Source: Dolomedes plantarius
Lineage: Eukaryota; Arthropoda; Arachnida; Araneae; Dolomedidae
Assembly: GCA_907164885.2 (NCBI GenBank)
Contig: OU015490.1
Location: 205,175,161 to 205,239,160, forward strand
Reading direction: 5' to 3'
Length of the DNA: 64,000 bases
Position numbers and translations under genes: made by a program
The notes under the pieces: generated by a model
What the model saw: the letters and a program-made list of their open reading frames with translations, nothing else
Databases searched by the model: none
What the model was told of the DNA's origin: nothing
Part shown: piece by piece, positions 22,177-34,220 of the stretch
How positions within the stretch are numbered: position 1 is the first letter of the stretch
How the letters are laid out: the number at the start of each line of letters is the position of its first letter

Positions 22177-24034
22177 GGGGCCCACCCCACGCTTTTGAGA
22201 TAATAATAATTTACGTGATTTGTGCTTAGACACTAAAGGCAATTTGAGTTGTTTTGGGGGAATTTTTCCTCCGCTTTGGTTGAGTTTGCTCTGTTAAATC
22301 TACTAATTTTTACCTCCGGCACCTCCACGTGGTGGGCCCTGGGAGTCTGCCGAAAGGTAGACTGCTAACGCCGGAGGAGCGTGGGGTCACAGAGTGTGAA
22401 TTGAACCGCCATAATTATGGAGACTGAAGGAGATAAGTGGGAAGAAATGAGAGTCTTGACTGAAGATCTGGTAAGGCTGAAATACCAGCGTATAAATAAT
22501 GTTGTGAGTACATCTAAGATATCAGCAGATCAGAAACGTCAAATAAATGAAGATATAGCGGAACTTATTAATTCAATAACTGAACAGCAAAAAATTATAC
22601 AATATTTGAAAGGGCAAATTAGTGTTCTTGAGGATCGGAGGGTAAAGACTTTTGCTGATGTGGTAAAAGTAAAACCCTTAGAGAGGAAGAAATCGGACAA
22701 GAAGTCTAAGAAAGTTGAGAAATATGAGGTGGAAATTATTCCCACTAAGAAAAAGAATTCAGACGATACTAAAAGGGAAATTAAAATGTTGATTAAACCC
22801 GAGGAACTGGGTATTGGCATAAAGACCTGCAGAAGGGCGGGAAAAGGAGGAATTATTGTTGGTGTGGACTCGGAAAAGGAACTGGAAACTTTTCTAACTG
22901 GGTTTCATGGTAATAAGGAATTAAGTGCAGAATATGAAGCGAAAATACCAAAATTGAGAGATCCGAACATTGTCATTTATGGGGTTGAAAATGAGTATGA
23001 AAATGACGAGTTTATTGAATTGCTAAAAAAGCAAAATGAAGAAGTGAGAGAGATGGATATAGACGTGGTGAAGTGCTTTAAGACTAAAAGAGGAAATAGC
23101 TGGATACTTCTATTAAAAGGAAAGGATTATAAGAAAATAGAGAGATTAAGAAGAATTAAGATTGGTTGGATGCAACATGCCTGGAAGAACTATGTGAAGC
23201 CTGCAATATGTTATAAATGCTGGGGTATAGGACATGTAGCTAAATATTGTAAAAATGAAAGAAAGTGTAAAGTTTGCGCAGAAAAAGAACATGAGGAGGA
23301 TCCCTGTAAGAGAGAAACAACCTGTGGGAACTGTGAGAGACGACAGAGGAGAACGGGACAAAGCATTGAAATGGGGCATTTGCCGACATCGGTCGGCTGT
23401 TGCAGTTATCAAGCCGCGGTTGACAGACTTATGGACACCACGGATTATGGACATACTAGGATGAGAGCAGATGCAAGGGCAGACAATGCCGAGACTACTG
23501 AGGATGGATTTCTGGATCTGCTGCAGAGATTTAGAAAATGATAAGAGTTGTATTAAGTTTTTCTGTTTAACTTTTCGTTGTTGGTGCGTGTAGTGGATAC
23601 ACGGCTTTTCACACGGGGTGTGTGATTTTGTATTTGATAGTTACTTGTTTGTTGTTTGGTTCAGCAACGTTTTCTGTATTGTTAAGTTTTTGCACGAGTG
23701 GTGCTTTTGTAAGTTTATTTACAATAAAGTTCAATGAGCGATGTAGAGTGCAGACTGGTGGCTGCGTGGTAAAGGGAATAGCTTTGTATTAATTGAACAA
23801 AAAGTTGTGGTCACAGACGACTAAATTAGGATTGGCTCTGTTGATGCTCTGGCTCGTGGAGACTGGGAGCGTGCGGTGACGCTAGCTGAACTGGACACTT
23901 AGGGGCGGATTGGTATAGACTCGCCTTGCGGCGGTTCCTGAGGTACGGCGGGGCTGCTGTGGCACGACCGGTCATCAATTATCCATTGGCTGAAACTCCT
24001 TTTAGGGAGTGGGGGGCCGTAGGCGTTTCACTGA
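22177..24034 (+). mobile_element. ORF1-only non-LTR retrotransposon (half-LINE) with 13-bp target duplication
   Basis: Flanked by TTACACAAATCTA at 22164-22176 and 24035-24047, a classic target-site duplication of target-primed reverse transcription. It contains a 240-bp GC-rich 5' leader, one ORF1-type gene, then about 490 bp of 3' sequence with AATAAAG near 23723 and a GC-rich terminal 300 bp; there is no poly(A) tail. No endonuclease or reverse transcriptase gene follows. Because both ends meet the duplication, this is a complete insertion rather than a broken LINE, comparable in concept to mammalian HAL1. Confidence 0.82.
22417..23541 (+). CDS. LINE ORF1p-like nucleic-acid-binding protein with CCHC knuckles, 374 aa
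   Basis: Coiled-coil-prone, Lys/Glu-rich N-terminus (residues 1-120), a central region resembling the folded part of I/R1/Jockey-type ORF1 proteins (about 125-260), and zinc knuckles: CYKCWGIGHVAKYC and CKVCAEKEHEEDPC, both perfect C-x2-C-x4-H-x4-C, followed by a degenerate third (CGNC then GHLPTSVGC). Such proteins coat LINE RNA and bring it to the RT complex. The frame is fully open. The ATG at 22417 follows the GC-rich leader; no in-frame upstream start was sought beyond it. No ORF2 follows. Confidence 0.88.
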   Translation: METEGDKWEEMRVLTEDLVRLKYQRINNVVSTSKISADQKRQINEDIAELINSITEQQKIIQYLKGQISVLEDRRVKTFADVVKVKPLERKKSDKKSKKVEKYEVEIIPTKKKNSDDTKREIKMLIKPEELGIGIKTCRRAGKGGIIVGVDSEKELETFLTGFHGNKELSAEYEAKIPKLRDPNIVIYGVENEYENDEFIELLKKQNEEVREMDIDVVKCFKTKRGNSWILLLKGKDYKKIERLRRIKIGWMQHAWKNYVKPAICYKCWGIGHVAKYCKNERKCKVCAEKEHEEDPCKRETTCGNCERRQRRTGQSIEMGHLPTSVGCCSYQAAVDRLMDTTDYGHTRMRADARADNAETTEDGFLDLLQRFRK

Positions 24035-25429
24035 TTACACAAATCTATTTGCATATCCATTATCTAGCACAATGCTGAATTCTTAATATTATCAATTATA
24101 TAAATCGCTCAGTATTACAAGTCATCATATACATCATATCTTTAGCAATGCCGACCCTTGCGGGCAAGTGGTGAGTATGTAATAAGCAAGAATGTGAAAT
24201 AAATGCTGTTAATAAATGTGCTCACCCATGGGGCTGCCGTCACTGTCGATTGATCTCGTCTCCACCACTTGTACTCAAAAGTTCGTATAATATTTGTCAG
24301 TCCCTGTGCACTATCGTCCGTCAAAAAGAGTTCTATCTCGTCACTTAAAGTTCATTGGTCGATGATGACTCGGAATATATCTTGGACGTTGATTTGTGAT
24401 GATCACCACTAGGTTGTGCCGCGGGCCGGTCAGCACTGATTGTCGGTCATATGCGCGTACACCTCGGCACCTCGTAGCAATCATCGTGCCGGTACTCTCT
24501 GATCACTGGTCTCCTATCTCAGCAGATGCCTTCGTCGTCTCACCGTTGTTGTATAGTTGACTTTGTATCACTTTGCGTACTTTCGTTGGTCAATCACTTT
24601 TACTTCGCCTCAGGATTCATCTCGATCTCGCAGCAGCTTAGTTAGTTTTCTCGTTCTTTCGTATGGGCTCGCGCTGGCATTCAATTTTTATATTATTCGG
24701 AATCTCGTCGGCCCTGTAGCAGCTTAGTTAATTTTCATTTTTTTTAATAAAGGGCTCTCTCGAAAATGCTTCAACATTGGTATATATACTTTCTTTTCTT
24801 TTTTCTATTTGCTGTGGCATTCTTGGTTTCTCATTCGTTCGCTTCACCGCTTTATTTGGATGAGGGGCGAGCCACCTTGTTCGTAGGCTGCTTCTGAAAT
24901 GTTTCGGTGCATTCTAATTAACTCTGACGCCTGTCCGTGTCTGGGATATCTTCTCAACGGACAGTCCCCTGCTTCTTGACCTTTGACACTAGATTTATTG
25001 CTGCTGACTTCTTAATTTTCGATGTTTTATGACCCGTGTTGTTGCACAGTACAACGCCTCTCTCTTGCGCCCCGAATCGTCGGCAACGTAAATTTGCCTG
25101 ACTGTTTCGGCTGGGTGGTCCCTAACAATTTAGATAGCTGCGTATTCACATTCCGCTTATTACAGCAATCAAAGATTTTATATTTACATATACAGGAAAA
25201 CTCTCCCACAAAAATAAAAGCCAATATATGGCAAATGTTCAATGGCTGCCTACCAATTGCGCAAATAACTATTGCACGCAGTATCTGTACCGTATGGTAG
25301 AAAATAGCTCCATTCATTTAATATTTGTGGGAGAAGATACTGGATGTTTAATATCAATAACGTTACTTTTACATTAAATTTATTAAACATCATTTACTAC
25401 CACGGCTCGATTATATGTTTTAAACAAAC

Positions 25430-25650
25430 TTTACATACACACAGAGAAAAAGAAAATCGGTCAGTCACCGGAATAAGTGGGTTCTGCAACCCACTTTAAG
25501 TAGATTATTGTGAGACATGAGTTAAATTAACCACTACCCGTGTTCTTGAACGCGGATGTGAGTTAAAATACTACTGAGTTATTGTTACTGAGTTATCGAA
25601 ACAAGTATGTTAAATAACGCACATGTCGTAAGTCTTTTGTAGTGAGTTTA
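25430..25650. repeat. Palindrome-rich repeat, copy 1
   Basis: Begins near ACACAGAGAAAAAG and contains the palindromic GTGGGTTCTGCAACCCAC (25478-25495) plus several GAGTTA elements. A larger inverted counterpart lies at 35450-35800. No coding potential; type unknown. Confidence 0.45.
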
Positions 25651-27920
25651 TTGAATTGGAGAACCATATTCAGGTATTAAAACGTAAATATTATGCAACT
25701 TGAAAAGGTTGAAATGGAGTTAATTTGGAATGAAAATTTTTAGCATTACTTAAAATTTTATCCATTATATTTTATTCGAAAAGAAGTTAATTTTTGGTAT
25801 GCAATGTCTTAATTTTTTAACGAGAATAATAAAATTTCTTGTATCGTATTCCAAATCAGTTTTTTGTTTATAATTTTTGTTCTCAAGATAGAAAATTTTA
25901 AAGATAGAAAATCAAACCTTTGTGTAGAAATATTTTCATTTAATAATAGAGAAATATTTAAATCCCAGCTATAAAAAAAGCAAATTTTTAATAATGTCAT
26001 AAAAGCACAAAGCAATTATAAGATCCAAAGAAATTTTGTATCAAAAGTAACATTTTTTAAAGAAACGATACTAATGTTCTTGTGTGTATGTTATTAATTT
26101 GTTACGTCTCTATCTGTGCGCAGACTTAGGTACAACAATAAAAGACTTGGATTCGCAGGTTTGCGCTTTCATATTTTGCTCCTAAATTTTCGAATGGTTT
26201 GCTTAATAGCTAGGCTTACTTACGATTCGCCCTCGTTGAAACAAATACTATTGATAATAATAGTTAAAAATAAAGGAAGTCACACTTATTATGGGACACT
26301 ACTTATTAAAAATCATGTAAAATTTATTAGTATAGAATAAATCTCCATTGCACAGCTACCAAAGTTATATTTACTTACTTACACACACATACTCAGCATT
26401 TTTATACTACAGAATTTGCGATACTGAATCTGATTATGGTAAAGAAATGAATGTTTCACAAAAAAAATATTGTTTCTCAGTACTTTTTTTTCTTTTTTTG
26501 TGTGATACCTTGTTTTTATTTTTATTTTCAGACTAAAATCTAGCAACTAATAGCGTCGTACACCAAAATAATTCGACGTTTGTGGTTAATAACAGTTTAA
26601 AAGGATTTCTCGGGTTTTTTTTTAATTTGCATTTTGCTACTCTGATAATAATTAGTTTATCAGCTCGTAAGAAATATAGTTAGAAAATCTTGATTATTTC
26701 TTAAGGCATTATTCTATCATTTGAGTCTGTTCTAAAAGAATCATTAATCATCCCGAATTCATGGGAAAAAATATTTTACTATGCAGGGTTCGGCCTATGG
26801 ATTGTAGTTCTCATTATACTTCCTGAAGCTCCTGAACTGAAAAGCATTTCACATCTGCTCGCCAAAGTCCTAACAGGAAATGGTCATTTCCCGTTCGGTA
26901 TTTTTTTTCCCGCCCAAGCAGTCCCGCACATGTGTTTTCAATTGTACCAGCATAACACACAGCTTTGTAGTGTGCCAGCATTTTTGAGTACATAGTTTTC
27001 AGGACAAAGCCTTACCAAGATGCCGACGGATGCTTCAACTGGCCATCTCTTTACTGAGTTTCTAAGGTGAGCACAGTTTTGATATTTAAAACTTTTACTA
27101 ATGAAACCATCTATATCAATGAGTCTAACCTTACCTGGTATATTTTCTTTCAATTTAACTGTTATCTGTGACAGTCGAAACAAAAACTTAAGTTATCATG
27201 CTTACTGTATGTAAATATATATAATTAGTATGTTTTATCTATTGATAGTTTATCTAGCGTTACAAGTGTTTTACTTCCGTAATTATCTTTGGCATTTTAA
27301 AATGATTGTTCACCCTAGATGTTCATTTCAATTCTCACAATGTTGATAGAATTTGTGCTCTTCTTACATGCATATAGTCGTATTTTTCATTTATTTCTTG
27401 TATTTTTATTTTTATTTAATTAATTGCATAGCATGCTATTGATCAGATATCAATCATTTAAGTTGTTAAAAGTAGTGAAAGATAGATACATATCGAACGT
27501 TCAAATCTCAAGACAAAAACATCTTTCCTCCACTATTTTTTATTTTAAATAATAATATTTGATTTATCATATTTAATCAATAAATGAAAAATTGTACCAT
27601 CAATTATACAGAAATGTTATCCTTGATATAGAAGTATATTTATTTTATTAGATGAAAACATAGATTTCTGTTGTCAAATTTTACATATTCAATTGGCATA
27701 TTGTTTTATGATTTTTTATGCATATATAGCTTAGATTATTTTTCTGTTTGTTATAAATTAAAATATCCATGGATATTCCTTAATTATTGACCTTAAACAA
27801 TTGTTAAAGAAGGTGTCACTGTAATTCACCTGTTTATAATGATAATATTTTTATTCACTTGTTTTAATATGTAATATTCAGTAATTTTTATCTTTCAATC
27901 TATCTATAAATCTAACTATT

Positions 27921-27923
<3 letters not shown>
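25651..27923. other. AT-rich sequence, no confident gene
   Basis: No long frames with family resemblance. A 35-nt AG...GT-bounded segment (26124-26158) would be phase-compatible with the candidate exons at 21594 and 28959, but its donor (GTTTGC) is poor. The 26100-27180 part is slightly less AT-rich. Otherwise nothing is seen. Confidence 0.4.

Positions 27924-28013
<90 letters not shown>
27924..28013. repeat. (TA)n microsatellite
   Basis: Uninterrupted TA dinucleotide tract of about 90 bp. Confidence 0.98.
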
Positions 28014-28015
<2 letters not shown>

Positions 28016-28958
28016 TATGGGATGGAAGATTTAGCAGTATGTAATATATGAAAAATATACAATTTTTGTATTCAGCTAATAAAATTTTGAGTATTATAAA
28101 AATGTTTTATTTTATACCTAAGTAGAATCTATAATTAAAATTTTCATAAGCTTTTCATAACTATCCAAAAAGTAATTCAGGGTAATTTTACTGTATTTGA
28201 TCTGAAAATGTTGGAAATTTAGAGGTTACTTTTTTTGAGGTATGCATTAATAATTTTATTTTCGGTGCGAAAGGAGAGGTTCTCCGTCAATTCAGTTTAT
28301 CTTGTTTCAGTTGAAATATATTCTGGTAGCTTATTTTTTTTAAATTTCATTTGTTGTAATTAGTATGAATGTCTGAAAAAGAGGTTAAAAGTTCATGAAT
28401 TTTAATCTGGAGATATCTATGGCACACTATTTGTATTTTTCAAAATTTGGCAACATGTGAAAGAAGGTAGGGAGAAATATAGAATAGTTCCTTAATGGTC
28501 TGAAAAGATATGGTACTGCATTCTTAAAAGAATCAAAAAATACAAATCTTACCATAAGTTTATTGGGATTTCTGAGTATTGGGAATATTAATGTGTTAAA
28601 CAAAGTCCCTTTTTTGTTTGAAAAAAAATGTGAATATAGTTTAAGAATAATATTTACATCATTTTTATTTTAGACATAATTGAATATTTGTTAAAAACTT
28701 AACTTTTTGCTTTTCCCAAGCAAGTTTGCATGTGTAAATACCTTAAGCACTTAATCATCCTTTTTAAAATAATTTTTAAATACTTTATCATATGTATTGG
28801 ATAGATGTGAATATGTATAAAATGTTGCTAAATATCAATTAGTTTTTAAGATTAATCAAAGCATTTTTCCCTGTTAATTTAGGCACTTAGTCTAGAATCA
28901 ATTAAGCAAATTTCTTCATCACAACTGCATTTTTTAAAGTCTTGCTGTCTATTTTCAG

Positions 28959-29029
28959 ATATTAAAATCAAAGGAGCGCCTTTTGACCTGAATGAGATTC
29001 CAATAACTGTTGACCAAAGAGGATCTTGA
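28959..29029 (+). other. Candidate terminal coding exon with 3' UTR
   Basis: A polypyrimidine/acceptor signal (TGTCTATTTTCAG) precedes a 23-codon frame ending at TGA 29027-29029; the peptide reads IKIKGAPFDLNEIPI and VDQRGS. The other two frames close quickly, so coding in this frame is plausible. The next 760 bp are AT-rich with AATAAA at 29790-29795, suitable as a 3' UTR and poly(A) signal. Upstream exons are uncertain. The protein is not recognised. Confidence 0.35.
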
Positions 29030-29989
29030 AATGGTAACAGTGAGAATCTTTTATTTAAAAATTATTTTTTGCTGCATTTGAAACATATGCTGAAGTAATT
29101 GCATCTTTTTTCTGATACTAATTCGTGCATTAAAATAAGTTTATCTTTAATATCAATAATTCTTAAGTTTAGACAATACATATTTTGAAATAAATGTATT
29201 TGTTGTATTTGTATGAGATTCATACTTAAAATTATGATAGTAATAATACAGATATTAAGATTTATCTGTGGAGGGTAGTAGTATCTTAATATAGCAATAA
29301 TTTTCCTGCAACATGGAGAATCAGTTCTCTGTATGTTTCCATAACAAACTGCAGTTAAAACTTTGTTATGGAAAGGTAATGACAAAAGGCAATTTCTTGC
29401 TGGATGCTATTTCAAAGTTTAAAATCCTAATGGCTCGATTTTTTAAATATGGCAGTAAAAATTGAGTCAAACAATATCCATTAATGTAGAACCTATTAGT
29501 GAGCACTTCAAATGTTTAATTACATGAAAATTAAAATCAACTTTGATACTGAAATGCATAACATTTATGAATTTTATTTTATATTTCAGGTGAATAATCC
29601 TCTATTGCAGCCAAAATAATGCTACAGTCAAAATAACTAAATAAAATTAAATCTTTACAGCCCAAGATTTAGGATATGATTTATATTAATCCACCCTTTG
29701 ATTTGAAATGTATTGGTTAATGTTGCTATTGTAACGATGTGAAATTGAGCCTAGGGTATTTACACAGAAAAATTTACATTATATTTGTAAATAAAGTTTC
29801 TCTGTTTTTGTAATTTTGTTTGCTGGGATGCTTTTTGATTTAAATGGGAGTTCGCATGCTTTCTCATTAAAGTGTTCAATTGAAGTCAACTGGTAGTAGT
29901 ATGAAATTGAGGCTTCTGCGCCACACGGATTATGCGGAGCACGGAGCAGGGGAGGGCGTGGTCTACGGATGACGTCATCACCCCGTCTA

Positions 29990-30080
29990 TGACCATATTT
30001 TTCAGTGCTGCCATCTATCGGCAAAGTGTAGAACTTAGAATATATATATATTTTTCAGTGCTGCCATCTATCGACAAAAA
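29990..30080. repeat. Short direct repeat
   Basis: TTTTTCAGTGCTGCCATCTATCG-type text occurs twice, about 55 bp apart (near 29998 and 30052). The preceding 60 bp (29935-29995) are unusually GC-rich and include TGACGTCATCA. No gene. Confidence 0.6.
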
Positions 30081-30111
30081 CGAGAAACACATTTTAAGAA
30101 TATTTTATCTT

Positions 30112-30182
30112 GAGCGAGAGTCGAACCCGGGCAGAGAATTAACCCCGCTTGAAAGCCGAGCGTCTTAAACGTTCGGCCACAT
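30112..30182 (-). repeat. tRNA-like SINE head
   Basis: The minus strand reads GTGGCCGAACGTTTAAGACG (A box) and CCGGGTTCGACTC (B box), resembling Ser/Leu-type tRNAs. T-arm and acceptor stems do not pair, so it is a SINE or pseudo-tRNA. A second tRNA-like B box (GGTTCGAATCC, minus strand) is at about 30356-30366. Confidence 0.6.
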
Positions 30183-30187
30183 TTTGA

Positions 30188-33100
30188 CGAACGTTAAAGT
30201 ATTATATAGGTATAAGAGATATGATAATTTTAAATCTTTACATATTCAAGGTTAGAAGACGATTTTACGCTGCAGACGCCATCTACCTTTTCAAATGGAA
30301 CTAAATATTAAATTTAATGAGAAATATATTTTTCAAGACTTATTTTCTTGTTCAGGATTCGAACCTGCAATAAATTAATGATTTTATCGCGCATTTAACC
30401 ATTAAGCCATCAATTTACATTAATAGATTGTTTTATAAGGTATATAAAGAGAAACAGAACATTCCATACTAGTGTGAAAAAACGAGAAATATTATTTGAA
30501 CTTTGAAAAAACATTCCATGAAAGCTAACAAGGGATATTTTTACACATGAAATTATTTACGACAATCGTTAAGTTTAAAATATCTTTAATTTTTCTTAAG
30601 AATATTACTTTGCAGTATAATATAATTTAGATAGAGCTTTGAAACCATTGTAACATTTAGTATAGAAAAAAATTATTTGATCTTACCTTGAAAAACATTC
30701 CATGAAAGCTAACAAAGGATATTTTTAGACATAAAATTATTCAAACAAAGCGAGAATTCCCCAGTAGGGTTATTTTTTCCTTTTAATATTAGAAATAAAA
30801 CTAAAATATGATTCAATCTTCATAATTCTTTAAATTAAATATACATACCATAACAATCGATACTATTAAATCTGCAAGAGAAGGTATCAAATTTGTCTCG
30901 CAATGTTAATAGAGAATATTCTTACATTATCATAAATAATACAGACTTTATCATGTTTAGAAGATTCGAAGATATTTACAAGAGTTCATTTTAGAAGTAA
31001 ATAAATCAGGGTTTGAATCCTACAGCAGTAGGGGCCATGTGCAAACATGAAGACTTTAAATTATACAATTACCATCTAGAACCTGAAACTTAAAAATATA
31101 TGTATCAATTTAAGTATCTTTATATAGTTTATGTACAGTTTTGAATGTATATCAAACCATAAGCACTTTTACAACTTTGAAACTATATTATAAGTTAAGA
31201 CGCTTACTAAAATTAAAAACATTTTATAGAGATAAAGACTTGAAAGATAAAATTTACAAGTTTTAATCCTAAATATTATATCTTATCCAGAAATGTAGAC
31301 TATTAATATATGATTTTAAACCTTACATGCTTTCAACGATTACCTAAATTGCGATATAATGTTAAATTCCACAGATTATTTCACAGGTTTTAAGATATTT
31401 ATTTAACATAAGATGTTTATAAATCCTATCCAAATTGAAATAGTGTTTTCATCTCAACATAAACAACTAAATATTATCATAATTTACATAATACTATAGA
31501 AATAAATGAAGATATAAAAACTAAAATATGATTCAATCTTGATAATTCTTTAAATTAAATATACATACCATAATAATCCATACTATTAAATCTGCAAAAG
31601 AAGGTATTACATTTGTCTCCCAATGTTAATAGAGAAGATTCTTACAGCAACAGAAATAATACAGACTTTATCATGTTTAGAAGATATTTACATGAGTTCA
31701 CTTAATTTTAGAAACAAATTGACCAAGGTTTAAATCTTACAGCGGTAGGAGTATACGTAGACAATAGTTTTATATAAGAACTTAGTTACAACAGATCTTA
31801 AAATTAAAATGAGTTTTGTTAAGAATAAAACTTTGCTGTAGATTTTATAATCTAAGCATATACCAAACTGTCATAGTTAACATTTTCAACAGTTAATGGT
31901 TTAAAATATACAATTGGTTAAAATATATATCCAATTATTTAAAAGTAGGATAAGCTAATAGAATTTTTATAACAAAGTTATTCAATTATTGCTTCCAAAC
32001 TTTAAATATGAAGTTTATAAGATATATTATTAAATTATATTAAGGTGAAATTATAATTTTAACAAGAAAAAACGTAAACGTTATAGAACTTATGCAATCA
32101 AATATGTCTTTGAAAAAATATTCTATAAAAAGCAATAAAATATATTATGGAGACTTTAAATTAATTTATGATAAGTTTTATATCTTAAACATTTAAACGG
32201 TTTTTAGTCTATTAGTAGTAAGCATTTCATTAATCGTTAATAGAAGTATTTAATAAAGTTTTATTATTAAATGAACATCCAACATATATTAACTTAGATG
32301 CTTTAACCACAAACACTAATTTTTAAAAATAATTATAAAATATATGATTCAAAACTTTGAAACATACTATTAATTACAATGGAAGATGTTAAATTTGTAT
32401 CGAACTCAAATTATAAGATTGTTTCTACCACGGTCGCTTGATATATAACATTACAGTTTTAAATATTCTGCAAACGCTATGAAACATTTTGTATAGAAAA
32501 TAATTACCATTTGATCTTACCTTTAAATCTATAGTTTATGCACTTAATACATATAATTTTTACAAAAATAAGCTTTAACTGCATAAGAAGATATTATATT
32601 TGTCCCGCACATACATATAAATTTATAACATATTAAAACTTACTAGTTCCCTTATAAAAGTTTCACGACTTTAAAAATTTTTTACTATGTTTTAAATCTA
32701 ATCTATAATTTTACATAGATATAACCACTAATAAATTGTTTTACATAGAAAAAACATACATCGCACCTAAAATTTTAGTTTTCTTAACAAAAAAACCTGC
32801 AAAACTTTGATCGAAACAAATGTTTATTACTTTAAAAAAAATCAATCACCTATTGATATTACTTTGAAATATTATGCAAATAATAACTTTGAATAAGTTT
32901 TATATCAGAAATTATTTTCCGACGATTGTTAAACAAAATTTTTGCTATAAGTTTAAAACGCTTCCTAATACTTAAAATTTTATCATTCTATAAGGACTAT
33001 AATTTCTTTTAAATCATGCATAAACAACTATATATTAACATAATTTACATAATAGCATATGACTTTCTTTTTAATAACATAAATATACATATCATAAATG

Positions 33101-33530
33101 TTGCTAAATTAAAATTCTTGATATACTTTCGTATAAGATAGTTTTCTACATGCAATTACCAAAATATTTTATCCATACCGCAACAGAAATAATACAGACT
33201 TTATCATGTTTAGAAGATATTTACATGAGTTCATTTTAGAAGTAAATTGACCATTGTTTAAATCTTACAGCGGTAGGGGTATACGTAGACAATATTTTTA
33301 TATAAGAACATAGTTACAACATATCTTAAAATTAAAATGAGTATTGTTAAGAATAAAACTTTGCTGTAGATTTTATAATCTAAGCATATACCAAACTGTC
33401 ACAGTTAACATTTTCAACAGTTAACGGTTTAAAATAGACAATTGGTTAAAATATATATCCAATTATTTAAAAGTAGGATAAGCTAATAGAATTTTTATAA
33501 CAAAGTTGTTCGATTATTGCTTACATGACT
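30188..33530. repeat. AT-rich composite of decayed direct repeats
   Basis: No coding sequence. Internal repeats: 30790-31065 matches 31517-31770; 31650-32015 matches 33183-33545 with few differences; a short repeat (ACATTCCATGAAAGCTAACA) occurs at 30511 and 30693, about 180 bp apart. Several units carry tRNA-like B-box text (GGTTTGAATCCTAC near 31012), suggesting degraded SINE-containing modules. The last copy runs directly into the ORF at 33547. Confidence 0.65.
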
Positions 33531-33546
33531 TTAAATATGAAGTTTA

Positions 33547-33861
33547 ATGAAACTGGAACAATTTAACTTACCTTTTGGTACACCTAGAGAAAAATTATCT
33601 GAAAAGTATGAAGATTTTAACATAGCTGAAGAATTCGCTGAAAAGAAAACGATCAAGCAAGAATCTGAAGAAAAGCCCTTATATGAATCTTTCATTTTAA
33701 ACAGGGTCCCACAAACTATGAAAAAACGTGCTTCTAATCTGCTATCTATTTTGAAACAATATCCTACCCTAATATCATGGAATGACAAGGGTCAGATGTT
33801 TTATCATGGTATCTCCCCTTCTATCGAGATGAAAATTGATGATAAGAATTTAGTCTCCTAA
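33547..33861 (+). CDS. Uncharacterised 104-aa ORF
   Basis: Open from ATG 33547. It has a charged N-terminal part (PREKLSEKYEDF), then a helical segment ending LLSILKQYPTLISWNDKG and a short C-terminus; no signal peptide or membrane segment. From memory, the 'LLS-x-LK...ISWNDKG' pattern occurs in uncharacterised proteins of large invertebrate DNA elements (Polinton/Maverick-like), but this is unverified. The last 18 codons lie inside a 102-nt inverted repeat (33808-34015), so the 3' end has been duplicated head-to-head and the gene may be truncated there. A frame shifted by one gives another ATG at 33538. Confidence 0.4.
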   Translation: MKLEQFNLPFGTPREKLSEKYEDFNIAEEFAEKKTIKQESEEKPLYESFILNRVPQTMKKRASNLLSILKQYPTLISWNDKGQMFYHGISPSIEMKIDDKNLVS

Positions 33862-34015
33862 AAATTACACATTTGCGTTGAAATATTTGCAAGTAATGGC
33901 TTTTAAACAAAGATGTTTAAAAGCCCTTACTTGCAAATATTTCAACGCAAATGTGTAATTTTTAGGAGACTATATTCTTATCACCAATTTTCATCTCGAT
34001 AGAAGGGGAGATACC
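33808..34015. repeat. Near-perfect hairpin, 102-nt arms and 4-nt loop
   Basis: 33808-33909 is repeated in inverted orientation at 33914-34015 with only a handful of mismatches; the loop is AAGA. It contains the 3' end of the preceding ORF. It could be a template-switch inversion, a foldback relic or an assembly artefact. Confidence 0.9.
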
Positions 34016-34220
34016 TGTCTCACAGTGTCTAAAAGGTAGATTTCGCTCAAAAACGGGTGCAATAGATTGGGGAGCGTTATCTCCCCTCACGTGAAATAGA
34101 TAACATATTGAAACAGCAACGCTCTATGCAAAATTTCACTTACATTTGAAACATTCAGTTGCTAGCATCAGATCGTAGTAGTAGCAGTAGAATTCTGTTT
34201 TAGTAACTGCTTTCGAGAAA

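Larger units (their letters stand above)
22013..25164. mobile_element. Solo LTR B (about 1.28 kb) interrupted by an ORF1-only retroposon
   Basis: Begins TGTAATTACCCC and ends TTATTACA with 5-bp GCAAT duplications at 22008-22012 and 25165-25169. Excluding the inserted retroposon (22177-24034 and one 13-bp duplication) leaves about 1281 bp without gag or pol, so it reads as a solo LTR. Same structural class as 14018-17000 and 36330-37952, but sequence similarity is patchy. Confidence 0.7.

Noticed and set aside
26124..26158. 35-nt microexon joining the candidate exons at 21594 and 28959
   Set aside because: Phases would fit, but the donor GTTTGC is weak and a 35-nt match by chance is easy; not listed as a feature.
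30112..30182. Functional tRNA-Ser/Leu
   Set aside because: A and B boxes are present but neither the T stem nor the acceptor stem pairs; treated as a SINE or pseudo-tRNA.
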